NCBI GenBank assembly: GCA_035578175.1
Contig: JAQMRL010000003.1
Span: 85,137,969 to 85,201,968 of the forward strand
Reading direction: 5' to 3'
DNA length: 64,000 nucleotides
Source: Catonia carolina
Taxonomy: Eukaryota; Arthropoda; Insecta; Hemiptera; Achilidae
The notes under the pieces are model-generated. The model made no database searches and was not told the DNA's origin. It was given only the letters and a program-made list of their open reading frames with translations. Positions 10,094 to 21,051 of this stretch are shown in pieces. Made by a program: the position numbers and the translations under genes. Positions within the stretch are counted from its first letter, which is position 1. Every line of letters starts with the position of its first letter.

Positions 10094-10797
10094 TTACCTA
10101 TTCACAGCTTATTTTTTTACTTTCCCTGTTGTTTATTTACTGTTTATATTTTATTCTAATTATATTGTTTGTTTAATATCAATCTGTTATATTTTATTTA
10201 ACAAATCCTATCAGTTCATTATTACTGTGATAAGCACTATTTATGTCCACAAAATACTGTAGCCTGCATACTTTCCAGTACAAACCAGTCACAATTTCAA
10301 ATATAATCGCTTAACATGAAAACAAAATTACAATTGTATTTTTCCTCCTAACAATTGATTAGGCCACTAAATAATACTCAATGACAATCACAGTTCAAAG
10401 TTCAAAAATTAAATACCACTGTCTTTAATCCTTAGCCAAGAAAAAAAATATTATTTTTACAAATAAAAAAGGAACTACAGTCTCTATCACCATACTGTTC
10501 ACATAGTCGTATTCACCAAATTCTCCCACACAACTTGATACCACATTTATTTTCACTTTTACTTTTATTCCAACAGAATTTACACAAAAGGCTAGAGCAC
10601 AACTTTACAACCAATTCAACAACCTAGTCTAATATATCCCCTGGAACTTCATTTCTTGGCTTAACTCTCTGCTCTGCCTTCCTTCCAGCTGTTTGTGTTT
10701 CTGTTGCATAAGTCAGTATTGGTAAAGATTGTGTTATACTGTAAAAAAATTCCTTTTCTTCCTTTTACACATAGGAAATTCTTGATTTCAAATTATC

Positions 10798-10936
10798 AAT
10801 TATCATGCGGTCATGGGTTCAAATCCCATTCAGGCATGGCATATTTTCATACGTTACAAAAAAATCATTCATCCTTCAACGTCTGCATTAGCAGTAATTG
10901 CGAAACAGTCGAACGTTAAACAAAAAAAAAAAAAAT
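10798..10936 (+). mobile_element. SINE-C copy 1, 5'-truncated
   Basis: Starts inside the tRNA-like head (ATGCGGTCATGGGTTCAAAT, including the B box). It then follows the same short body as 31286-31474 and ends in a 14-base A tract. Intronic. Confidence 0.75.
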
Positions 10937-11195
10937 AAATTGATCTCAAATTAAACTTCGCACATTTCAGGAAAAAACCTCAGGCTTTCTAAACCCTTTT
11001 ACTAAACTCCTTTTGCTTCTACATTGAACATTTTTTCAATCTTTAATTCTAGTTTTTTTTATTTAATAAATACAATTATATCTACCTTTTTATAGAAAAA
11101 TTGCCTTTTGTTAATTCAATGTAAACTTCAGACCTAATGATACAGATGATATTATATAGATAATTATAATACAGATTTTTAGTATTTATAATTAC

Positions 11196-11407
11196 CCTTG
11201 AATGGTTGCCATCAAGAAAGAATTGTGCCTCGGCTCGACCAGCACCTTCATAAACTGGAGGCCCAACGAACATATCAAGGACTCCACTGTCACCTTGGGA
11301 CTCTGAGTCCAATGTCCCTGTCTGACCAGTCTCTGCAAATTCTTTAACACCTGGTGACGCATGTGTCCCCACTCTGAATAATGTGTACCTTGGATCGTGA
11401 CTTCTAC
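11196..11407 (-). CDS. Spondin_N exon (first exon seen), spondin-2/mindin-like protein
   Basis: A 212-bp exon on the minus strand. The acceptor TTATAG ends at 11408 and the donor AGG|GTAATT begins at 11195. After two bases completing a split codon (phase 1; GGT/Gly if the preceding base is G), 70 codons run from RSHDPRYTLFRVGTHASPG through KEFAETGQTG, SESQGDSGVLDMF and APP-like VGPPVYEGAGRAEAQFF to DGNHSR. The blocks HASxGVKEFAExG, SQGDxGVLD and GxGRxEAxFFxDGNHS are typical of Spondin_N in arthropod spondin-2/M-spondin proteins. It joins 3369-3265 in phase 0. The preceding part of the domain (about 60-70 residues) and the signal peptide must be on further exons to the right, which I did not find. 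Confidence 0.93.
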
Positions 11408-11642
11408 CTATAACAATGAAAAGATAAAAATTACAAATACATAAAATAGATAATCCTATAAATTATTTATTTATTTATTTACAACAATATAAAGGCTAAC
11501 CAAATTTATCCATATAAGCCTTAAGCCTAGTTTATGCAGGTCGAGTATTTTAGTCGAGTAGCAACGGTCAAGTAATTTAGTAACTGTCCGCACGTGTAAC
11601 GTAGACAGCGAATTTAATGCATTGCTATGGCTCCACGGAGGC

Positions 11643-12026
11643 GGGTCATCAGCCAAAAGGCTGGTTTGAACCCGTAGAGGTTTTACTAAGTAAAAACGAG
11701 AAGTGAGGTGGTTTACTTGTGCCTTCCTCACTGAATGGAAAAGTATGCTTATCAGCATGTCGGGCCCTCTGAAAAGCACATATTTTCCACTCTGCAAATG
11801 ACACCTTCGCTTCATTCACCACAGGTCCGGCTGTATAATGAAATTCATTACTTTCAGAGGAGATAACTCTGATTAGTGTCTTTTACACCTCTACCTCTTC
11901 TGTTCTTAAATGATTCAGTCATTTCATTGGCTGACCATGTGATAAGAAACAGAACTATTTATTTTATCCCTGCAACAAAGAGATTGAGAGTAATTAATTT
12001 GACTCTCCATCTGTTTGTTATGGGCA
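11643..12026 (-). mobile_element. SINE-A copy 2
   Basis: Near full-length SINE-A in minus orientation (GGTCATCAGCC at its low-coordinate end, TGTTATGGGCA at the other). No clear target duplication. It lies upstream of the first visible spondin exon, probably in an intron. Confidence 0.75.
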
Positions 12027-12084
12027 GAGTAAAACTTGATCAAAAATAATATTTTTTATTATTAAATTAAAAAAAGGAACAGGG

Positions 12085-12380
12085 AAAAGAAACAGAAGAA
12101 AGAAAGAAAAAATTATCAAATTATACCATACCCAATGGGTCTATCATTTAAATAGAATGCCAGAAAGTCCCTTATCTGGTTTAGCAAGAAGGTACAATCT
12201 AATAGGAAGCAGAGATATTGGAAGGCTGAAAAAAAGATGGGTATCGGAACAGATAGAATTGCCTAATTTATGAAGAGGAGGAGAAGGAAAAAAGAATGAG
12301 GAAGAGGAAGAAATGGAGAAGAAGGGTAGGAGAAGGGTTCAATAAGGGAAGGGGAGGAGGAGGAGGAGAAGGAAAAGAAG
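12085..12380 (+). pseudogene. Decayed LINE ORF2 C-terminal tail plus GA-rich low-complexity tract
   Basis: Plus-strand translation WVYHLNRMPESPLSGLARR, then NLIGSRDIGRLKKRW, resembles the 'HLNRMxxxRLPxLxxxxxPxGRRxxGRPRKRW' LINE tail. The sequence then runs into a purine-rich (GAGGAG)n-like stretch, probably grown from the element's 3' repeat. Confidence 0.5.
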
Positions 12381-13640
12381 ATAGTGAGGCAATTTCTATG
12401 TACTTAAAACGGTAATAAATTGTAATATAAATGGAGTAAAATAGGAAGAGATGACCATTTTAAAGAAATTATGACATTTTAAAAATATTTATTATTTTTG
12501 GAACAACTATAATAAATTTAAATTTCTATATTATTTTTTCTAAAATGATATAATAATATTTCATGGTTTTATTTCAATTTGTTTTCTACTGGGTAAGAAA
12601 TTTCAACTGTCATTTTATAAGAAGTTAATTGAATTTTTTTTATTGGATAGTAAATAATTCAATAGAACTGTTGTGAACAGCAAACACAATTATAATTAAT
12701 AATTGAAGGAAGGGGTAGTTGAGTTAAAGTCATCAATAACCACTAAACTATGAGGTTCAGAGAAGTAGTCAGAAGTTACAGCTGTGCTCAGTACATAATT
12801 TATTATTAAATCTTGTTCTAACCGATACTACAATTTATATAGTATGTCAGCAAGTACTTTGGAAACACAAATGCAATGCTTCATAATTATTACAGTGCTT
12901 ATAATTGATGGACACTATAAATAGAATCCGCTGTTGCGATATATTCAATTCTAGAGTAATTGTTCAATTGTATTGTTTTAAAATTGTTTGTTCTACTTTC
13001 ATCCAATCAATACCTAATTGAAGTTTCTTTGTATCTAAACAACAACTGAAATGCAAAATTAAAACTTTTGGATGACCTGGTTTTAGAAATATCAATGTTG
13101 ATATTAATAATTGATAATTGATAATCAGAAGAGATATTAGAACAAAAGGATCTAGTAAGATTCCTCTCGAGTAAGAACTATCAGTAATTATGATGAATTA
13201 CGGTAAATGAATGAACAAGAAGAGGTGAGTAGGTAGTGGAAGAGAAAGAGAAGAGGAAGAGAATGAGAAGGTAGTGAAAGAGAAGGGGTGGAGGAGAGAA
13301 CGAGGAGGAAGAAGAGAAGAAGGAAGAATGGGTCTTTTCCATTTATTTAGTATGCCACTATCAAATCCGAATTCCCTGAAGGGTTGCACACTTGTTCATT
13401 TCTCCCACCCCTGCCTTACTAAATACTACTCATACTGAGACAGACACACTCACGCATGCATACACACGTCCTTCCCAGTCCCAGTATATAGTACTATGTT
13501 ACACGTGTTGTTTTATTTCATATTTTAATTGTTTTATTTTGCTATTACTTCATTACTATTAAGTTATATTTTTTAACTGAATTTTTTGCTATTACTAGGC
13601 TACATTATATTATTACATTATATTTTTTAATTATTTACAT
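12381..13640. other. AT-rich stretch, no gene recognised
   Basis: No family match or conserved frame seen. A purine-rich, GAGAAG-like block lies at 13212-13320. Confidence 0.5.
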
Positions 13641-13690
13641 TGGGAAAAGAAAGTCGTGTGAGTGTTTCACATATACTTTTTTTAGTTGTC
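13641..13690 (+). repeat. MSR terminal remnant
   Basis: Only the terminal motif of the MSR family (GAAAGTCGTGTGAGTGTTTC) is preserved. Confidence 0.5.
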
Positions 13691-14470
13691 ACATCTTCTG
13701 GGATTATGTAATAACCCAATTTCCTGAAGGAACTCTGCAGCATCTTCCTTTGTCTTAATATTAGGCTATTAAATAAGTCTAAAAAATTCATAGCAGACTG
13801 TGTAACTAACTGTGAAATTGGAGTGAAGTTGACACTACGCAGGAATATTGCTAGTACGCAGAATATTGAAGATTGGTGCGCTAGACGGAGTGGGAGAATT
13901 GTGTAACCCTTCCGGGAATTCGAATTTGATACTGGTATACAGAAAACAGAAAAGATCCAAGAATATTAATAAAACAGACTGATTTTTTGCACAATTTGCA
14001 GCTCATAACAGTGAAGCTAAGTGTATAATTTAATGCTCTAACACAGTATTTGTGTTAAATTTTATCAATAGGATAGTAATATTATTATTTAAATGTGCAA
14101 TATTATTCTAGAAATTTGTGTGGGGTTATTGTCAATATTGTTGGTACGTATTAAAAGTGAAAAGGGATTTTCGCTTAGTAAGTTTACGAAAAATAAATGT
14201 TTTGAAACAAAAACTGTTGGTAAATATTACTGTACTTTAAAGTTTTGTTCTTTTTTCTTTTTTTTTTTGATAATATTTGTCTTAAATGAAAAAACGAAAA
14301 TGAGGTTTTTTTGAGATATTAACAGACATCCTGGACATATTATTGTAATGATATTTAGTCATTTGCTAGCTAAAAATTGGTTACAGGCTTCACCAACTAT
14401 TCTTACTGAGCTCTGGTTTTCATTATTTTCTGATTATACATTAAGAAACTTAACTTTGACCAATGTCATG

Positions 14471-14676
14471 GTTTTTTTTTTATTTATTTATTAACGTCGC
14501 ATCAACTACAACGGTCATTAGCGACGACGTTGGGGTGTAACTGTTTACAATGGAGGATGAAATGATTTTTTGTAACGTATGAAAATATGCCGTCCCTGAG
14601 TGGGATTCGAACCCAGGACCGCATGATGAGAGGCGAGCACGTTACCAACTGCGCCAATGCGGCCGGCATAATGCGG
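14471..14676 (-). mobile_element. SINE-C copy 2 (tRNA head, poly(A) tail)
   Basis: The minus strand carries a tRNA-like head GGCGCAGTTGGTAACGTGC and the B box GGTTCGAATCC, followed by a short body and a T-rich (A-rich on the minus strand) end. The 11-bp target duplication CCAATGTCATG at 14460-14470 and 14677-14687 is exact. Confidence 0.88.
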
Positions 14677-14687
14677 CCAATGTCATG

Positions 14688-15560
14688 TTATAATAATGAA
14701 TTATGAATAACAAATAATGAATATGAATACAATAGAGACAACACCTACAAAGGCAAGTAAAGAGCGGAGTAAGAATCTTGGAGAAAGGGAATACCATAGA
14801 GTCATTATGCATTGTGACATTTTAATGTTCTTTTTTGTAGAAATAGGTTTTAGTACCTAATATTGAACTAAGGAGTAATATTATTACATCAAAGGACGTA
14901 TCAAAATGCTTACAAAATAACAATTTTTTTGAAATAATTGTTTCACTGTTTAAAATATATAATATCTATCTAATAAAAATAGATTTTATTAGATAGCCTG
15001 AATTTAAGGCCTTGCTGTACTTAATAATATGTAAAAGACAGAAGTAGTAAGTTTCTAAGACTTTGAAAAGTAATATTGCGAAATTTTTGTAGATGATTAT
15101 ATTACAGTGAAAAGAGAAAAGTAAATAAAACAAGTTAAATGAAAGAAGAATAAGAAGGAGTGATGGAGTAATAAAGAGAGATCATGAATAGGAAATAAAT
15201 TAGCGAACTTTATTTCGTTATTGTACGCATATTAAAGAGAAGAAGAATAATTAAAGTTCTATTTGAACCTGGTTCTATTTAAGTCATTACAATTTAAAAT
15301 TGCTTTTTGATTAGCCATTTTATGCATTGATTAAATAAGTTAAGGTATACTTAAATGCTAATTTATCTCGAATAAGTTGCCAAAATTTTCTTAGATATAT
15401 AAGATAGTACCACCACAAATTGGATGAACTAATTAAGTCCATCCTCAAAAAAGATAATAGATAAATAGTTTGAAACACATTCAACTATTTAAAAATTTTG
15501 AATTTCTGCCTGAAGTAGTTTTTAAATAAAAATTAATGTTTTAATAAATTTATTGCTTCA
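14688..15560. other. AT-rich stretch with one palindrome
   Basis: No coding or mobile family seen. At 14966-14996 a 13-bp perfect palindrome (CTATCTAATAAAA, 5-bp loop, inverse) can form a hairpin. Confidence 0.5.
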
Positions 15561-15579
15561 CCATTAATAAGAAAAGCCT

Positions 15580-16015
15580 CGTCAAGAAATTGGAGATTAA
15601 TGAACGAAGGATTTCTAGGAAAATCTTGGTTCCTATTAGAGATAATGGAGTGTATAAAAGAAGGCATAACCATGATCTAGATATAAAAGTGGAAAAAATC
15701 ACTGATGTGATGAGAAAAAAGAATTACCTTTTATGAACACGTGACATGGATGAACCCAATGAGATTGTCCATTAAATTCTAAAGTACTTTCCAGATAAGA
15801 AAACAAAGAGGTGGTTCAATTAGGTGGATAGGGATCTCGAGGAGTTTGATTACATGTCAGGACATCCTGCACTTAAGAGGAAAGTACAAAAGCACAAAAG
15901 TTTTAAAGAAAAACCAAAGACAAAATAGGAAAGACCTGGACTGAGGAGAGGAAGGGACAACAAGAGCAACACATGATGGAGTATTGGGCAGGTATCAAAG
16001 CCCGAGGAGGTTACA
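15580..16015 (+). pseudogene. Decayed LINE ORF2 C-terminal fragment
   Basis: The plus strand gives NERRISRKILVPIRDNGVYK, then KVEKITDVMRKK, WFN*VDRDLEEFD and further broken pieces. This matches the layout of LINE tails 'ExRRILRKIxGPxRxxGxWRxR...EI..VMRxKRLxFxGH...'. Several stops and frameshifts. It is related to the fragments at 20290-20880 and 52450-53000. Confidence 0.55.
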
Positions 16016-16320
16016 GTTGGAATATCATGGTTTTTAGTGTTGGCTGAATCGAAAAAAAATCTGTCATTAACTTACTCAATATACAAGTACACTAGAACGA
16101 GCCAGTTAAATCCTAAAATTTGCTCTAAATACCGTTAAAATTTAAAATTAATATCAAAAAACTTGAAGTATTCTTTTTCGTACTTCAACGCGTGGTCACA
16201 AATATTTTTACAGAAGTCAGCCATCAATTCTCTGTATTTTTGGTCTATTATTTCTTTCATTTCATTGATGTTGTACTGGTTTGTGTGCCTCAATATCATT
16301 ATTTTTCTTTTGTATCTTAG

Positions 16321-16493
16321 GCGGCGAAATAAACTCATGTCCACTCCCTCACAATGGGGAAGAAGTGTTGGACACAATTGAGGCATACTCGTCAGTCCCA
16401 AGGAGGCCACAACTGCCTACTAACCAAAATCCTGCCGCCTGGCCACTTGATCCAACATCAGCAATAATCCTCCACCTCCCTCGGAACTGTTAA
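16321..16493 (+). other. Exon-like open stretch, unassigned
   Basis: A pyrimidine-rich run ending TTTTGTATCTTAG precedes a GC-richer open frame ending at 16493 (LPHNGEEVLDTIEAYSSVPR... LPRNC, stop). Composition differs from the surroundings. I do not recognise the peptide; it may be a terminal exon of an unknown plus-strand transcript or a piece of a transposon. Confidence 0.2.
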
Positions 16494-16499
16494 TATAAT

Positions 16500-17340
16500 A
16501 CTACAAGAAGGAAATTGTAGCCTAATTTCCCCTTGCTGGCACCAACCATCACTCATTTTCTCACTTTCATTCATCTCATTCATCACCAGCTCAGGAATCA
16601 TTTTTTACTTTCACTCAAATCAATTCAATCGGGTTATTGGAGATTAACTAGAGATTAACTAGGTGGTACGGAGGTATCCTTACTACGCTGTATTAAATTT
16701 TTTTCACTATTTTATCAAAATAGTATTCTTCATAGCTTTGTTTATTTTTCTTTATTGATATATACAACTCCGGTTTGATGTACTAGCACGTGAAGCTATC
16801 AACATGCTGCATTTGATTGGAACAGATGTGATTGTACGGAAAAATAATTCAAAGCATTTTCCTACTGAATTTCATGTACGTATAAGAATCAGGCGTTTAT
16901 TTCTTTGCTTTGTTAGGCTTAGTAGCAACAAATAAAAAGTCATTATTTCAATGTACGAGTATAAAATAAGTTGTTCTTACAAACCTTAGTAAAATTAAAG
17001 ATTAATCTATATATTTAAAACAAAAAATTGCTCCCGATGTATTTTAAATGGGAATTCTATTAACTCCTAAATACAGAGTTTTACCTAACGGATTCTTATA
17101 ATTCTAACATGGTTTTAAAGAGTATTCTTTCCTGATTTACCCAAAGTTCTAAACTTAAAGTTCATGCTAATATAAGCTTCATTTTATGAAATGAAAATGA
17201 AAAAATATCGTTTACATTGTAGTGTAGTGCGGGTCTCCCACATTTATCCCCTCTATAGCCATATTCCGTAAGCATGCAGGATCTGTGCACTCTCTTCTCA
17301 TCACAGAACACACTCAGTCGGTAGATATTATGTTAATGTT
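16500..17340. other. No feature recognised
   Basis: AT-rich sequence without conserved frames or recognised repeat ends. Confidence 0.45.
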
Positions 17341-17369
17341 CTTTTATTTAAAGTTTTAGTTTAAAACCG

Positions 17370-18026
17370 AAAGTGTTGTGCAGCAGCAAGAATGGTTTAG
17401 AAGAGATGGGAAATGTAAAAGTAGGCAACTTAAACTTACAGGAAGTTGGGGAATTCTGCTATCTTGGAAGTAAAACAACAAAGGATGGTAGAAGCACAAG
17501 TGATATCAAAAGTAGAATTGCTCAAGCTAGAAAAACCTTTGAAATAAAAAAACAGCTTACTGACTACAAACATTGATTTACAGATTAGGAAAAATTTCTT
17601 AAAACATTATGTTTGGAGTGTAGTATTATACGGGAGTAAAACGTGGGTGATAGGGGCTGTAGAAAAGAAGAGGATAGAAGCTTTTGAAATGTGGTGTTAT
17701 AGGAAAATGTTAAAGATTAGGTGGGTGGATAAAATAAGTAATTTAGAGGTTCTTAGGCGAGTGGATGAAAAAGAAGTATATGGAAGCATCTTACCAGAAG
17801 AAGGGATAGACTAGTGGGTAATATCTTAAGACATCCAGGTATTGGGCTATCAATAATGAAGGGTAATATTGAGGGAGTAAATTGAACGGGGAGGCAAAGA
17901 TTAGAATATGTAAAGCAAATTACAAAAGATGTAGGGTGTTACAGATATGTAGATATGAAACGGCTTGCGCAGGATAGAACAGCTTGGAGAACTGCATCAA
18001 ACCAGTCGAGAGACTGATGACAAAAA
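17370..18026 (+). mobile_element. RTE-like LINE, 5'-truncated copy
   Basis: The plus strand begins in ORF2 at KVLCSSKNGLEEMGN and runs to the shared 3' end (ASNQSRD, stop, TGACAAAAAA). Frameshifts around 17560 and 17770 break it. A perfect 12-bp duplication AGTTTAAAACCG at 17358-17369 and 18027-18038 brackets the insert. Confidence 0.9.
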
Positions 18027-18039
18027 AGTTTAAAACCGT

Positions 18040-18970
18040 TCTTTTTAGGACGAAACTATCGTATTACTGTAGTTTGGTTGTTACCGTTTTTCTAAGAACG
18101 ATTAAGTTTATTGTTAACTTAAATCATTTATTTAATGATAGAGTTTGAAACCCAAGAACATTGTGCGAATTTATTCGCACGGGTCCACTATGGTACGGAA
18201 ATTATGTTTCTTAGAAATTTTATTTCCAAGAAATCATAGGAAATTTTATTTCCTATGAAAGGAAAAATAATTTGAAGTATTTTTCTACTGAATATAATGT
18301 GAAATAAGCATCAGGTGTTTCTCTGTTTTGTTAGGTTTAGAAGCAACAAATAAAACGTAATATTACTATTTCAATGTACACAACAAGTTGTTCTTACAAA
18401 TCTTATTAAAATTAAAGATTAATGTTATTTTAATATACGTTTTAATCTCTTTGATATTCAGTCTTCTGTAAACTGTTGTTGTATGTAATTACACTAACTT
18501 TTTATAACTGCGTTTAATATAAATTCAATGCAAATCTACGTCGTATTATTTACCATACCAAATAAACTGAAAATTGAACTTATTAAAAATTCATAGCTTT
18601 TTTATTGGAGATAATTATACAAAAAAAAAAAAAAAAAATTGTGAAGTCAGTCTTTGATGATACAAATAACCGAAAGTAATTATTTACACTAAAAATTTTC
18701 CGTTTTCATACATATAACATTGCTTTCCCTTTTTCTTTTTCTCTTTCCTTTCCTACCCATAATTTTTGTCGAATACATCTCTTCTTTACAAAATAGTTTA
18801 CAGTGTTTTTTAGACGATATTGGGCTCAAACCTAAATACATAAAATGATGTATGTATTACAAAATTGATAAACAAAGGAAATTGATCCTTTATTAATTTT
18901 TTCACAGTCACTTTGTGTAGATGGGTTCTTATATAAAAACCAGTTTTTAATAAAAAAAAATTAAATCAAT
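18040..18970. other. No feature recognised
   Basis: AT-rich; contains an A tract near 18624. No family assigned. Confidence 0.45.
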
Positions 18971-18973
18971 TTT

Positions 18974-19888
18974 GACTTCCTATTGCCCTTATAATGAATA
19001 TATAGGGAAGAAAAGTATTGTTTTACGCCGATTTTTCGAAATTGAGTTTTCACCTGAAATACACATTTTCAGGCCCCCTGTACCAAAAGACATGTTTTTA
19101 GCGATTGTATGTGTGTGTGTGTGTGTGTGTGTGTATGCGCGCGCGCGAACAAAATATCTCAAGTACGCAATAGCGTACGATGTTGAAACTTGAAACTTAT
19201 GTTAGGCACCACTAAGGGATTCGGCACGAACATTTTCTTAATAATCGGTCAACCGGAAGTAGTAGTAGTTTATTAATGCGATTATCTCAAAAACAGTTCC
19301 TACAATTTTTTCAAAAATCAGCTTATTTACTAAATTTTTTTGTGCTTTACAAGATAGGGTGAGCGTCATGTCTGCTAAAATTGGGGGGGGGGGGCTGTGC
19401 CCTAATGGTAAACTAGTTTTATTTTAAGATTGGTGTTATAATTTATGCGTTTCTGAGCAAAAGTGTATATAATAATTAAAGTTGTTGTAGACCTAATTTA
19501 AAAAAAAACGTACAACTATTATTTTAAGTGTTTTTTTAACACAACGCTTAGTTTAGCATCAATTAGTGGTTTTCTGTATTTTTCTCATCAAAATCAGCAA
19601 AAATGGGATTTTTTAAGATTGTCTTAGTACTAAATCAAAGTTATTGGAAATAAAAAAAATCTACATCTATTCCAAGAATTTTTTTTACAGAACATAGTTT
19701 AGCGTCAATTAGTGATTTTCCGTAATTTTAGTCTTACAGAGAATGATTTTCATTATGCGTCATTCACTCACGATTAAAATTAGGTTATGTTTTTCATTTT
19801 ATATTGTTTAGTAATGATTAAAAACATGTCATCTTTTCGTTATTTATACTGGCAAGAAAAAGTTGTGTGATTGTTTCACACCAGATTT
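18974..19888 (+). repeat. MSR family copy A (internal TG tract)
   Basis: About 0.9 kb. It starts near ACTTCCTATTGCCC, carries TTTCACC..GTTTTCAGG..CCAAAAGACATGT and (TG)n at about 19108-19134. The block GTTGAAACTTGAAACTTA..GTTAGGCACC follows. Two internal diverged monomers contain the TTTAGC(A/G)TCAATTAGTG box, and the copy ends GGCAAGAAAAAGTTGTGTG..TTTCACACCAG. Confidence 0.75.
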
Positions 19889-20134
19889 AGCCTAAACTTT
19901 TCTTATCTTTTAAAAAATTATTTAATATCTTATTATATTATTTTAATAACTTTTTGTATTTTCTTTTTTAAAAAAATCATGAAATTTTAAGCTATGGAGC
20001 TACAACTTCATTATAAAAGTTAATAATTTAAAAAAAGTATGCAATTTAATTGCTTCATACAAAAATATCATAACTTTATTTATCCAAAAATCGAAAAGCA
20101 GCTATAATATATAAAAGATTATATAAAAAGATGC

Positions 20135-20286
20135 AAGGAAAATAAATGAGAACAAGTCGATATCTAAAATGGTTTCTGAGAAAAGTATATCTGTAATATA
20201 GAAAATTAGGTTTGTGAAAATAGGGATACGTGAACCCATTAAAGAGCTAAGTTACAGAGGGATATCCAAGTAATTCAGAGTAACTT
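20135..20286 (+). repeat. Left 152-bp direct repeat around a LINE fragment
   Basis: Repeated with roughly 90% identity at 20899-21051. Both copies end AATTCAGAGTAACTT, and the LINE fragment lies exactly between them. Confidence 0.8.
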
Positions 20287-20289
20287 TTT

Positions 20290-20885
20290 TTTTTTTAGTG
20301 CTTGCTTAGCCACTTTAGTCAATTTTGAAGCTTTCAGTCTCTCTTTTTGGCGTGATATTCTCTCATGTTTTGAGCACGCTTCTGAAAATTACCTCTTTCT
20401 ATATTCTCTTTTCTGAGTCGTAAGTCGATGGTTGTGGTCCTTGAAGACCTGTTTGTATTTGGGTGATTTTTCCATTAGATCTTCATGAAATAGTCCAAGT
20501 TCTTGTAAATCCTTTTTGATTTATTTGTGCCACATGTATGCGTTACCAGCGTCCGTTTTTCGTCTCATTGCATGGTCAATTATTCTGCGTAAAAGCCTGA
20601 TGTTAGGTGTTCTTAGTATATGTCTAAAGTACGACACCCATTTCTTGCACATGACCACAGTTATTGGTTCTATATCTCTGTAGACTTGCTCGTTAGGCAA
20701 AAGTCTGTAGCGATTGTCTAACTTATGCTTCTTGTCTATGCAATTACTGAGTATCCTGTGTTCTACTTTTCTGCAGGTTTCTTTGATTCCTCCCCCGTCT
20801 ATCCACGTTAGGGTTTCGCTGCCGTATAAGATTTTGGTTCTTAAAGTCGTTTTATAATGTTTAATTTTTGTGTTTACTGGTAGTT
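20290..20885 (-). pseudogene. LINE ORF2 C-terminal fragment, nearly open
   Basis: Minus-strand translation reads ILYGSETLTWIDGGGIKETC, RILSNCIDKKHKLDNRYRLL, IEPITVVMCKKWVSYFRHIL, RTPNIRLLRRIIDHAMRRK and continues to KASKLTKVAKQ. This is the reverse-transcriptase tail of the family also seen at 52450-53000. One internal stop is seen after MWHK. A T tract at 20286-20297 is the A tail of the minus-strand insertion. Confidence 0.7.
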
Positions 20886-20898
20886 ATTTTTAATTTTT

Positions 20899-21051
20899 AA
20901 GGAATATAAACGAGAGCAAGTCGATATCTCAAATGGTTTCTGAGAAAAGTATATCGGTAATATATAAAATTAGGTTCGTGAAAATAGTGAAAATGTGAAC
21001 CCATTAAAAAGTTAAGTTACAGAGGAACATCCAAGTAATTCAGAGTAACTT
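20899..21051 (+). repeat. Right direct repeat around the LINE fragment
   Basis: Partner of 20135-20286. Confidence 0.8.

Larger units (their letters stand above)
5466..10126 (-). mobile_element. Near-full-length non-LTR retrotransposon (CR1/L2/Daphne-like) in a spondin intron
   Basis: The element carries intact ORF1 (10093-9254) and ORF2 (9169-5900). Its 3' UTR is about 430 bp and ends in (TTA)n-type repeats at 5470-5498. A candidate 9-bp duplication TGTTGTTTA occurs at 5457-5465 and 10127-10135, immediately outside the repeat tail and 34 bp upstream of the ORF1 start, so the copy may be complete or only slightly 5' truncated. Both ORFs lack internal stops or frameshifts, which points to a young insertion. 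It lies in the sense orientation of the spondin gene, between exons 11196-11407 and 3265-3369. AATAAA-like signals occur in its 3' UTR. Confidence 0.88.

Noticed and set aside
9651..10262. 203-codon plus-strand open frame
   Set aside because: Antisense to ORF1; Phe/Leu-rich as expected for the complement of a Lys/Glu coiled coil.
14590..14665. tRNA gene on the minus strand
   Set aside because: Good A and B boxes, but it is the head of SINE-C with target duplications and a body; the acceptor stem does not close. The same applies to 23391-23460 and 31287-31360.
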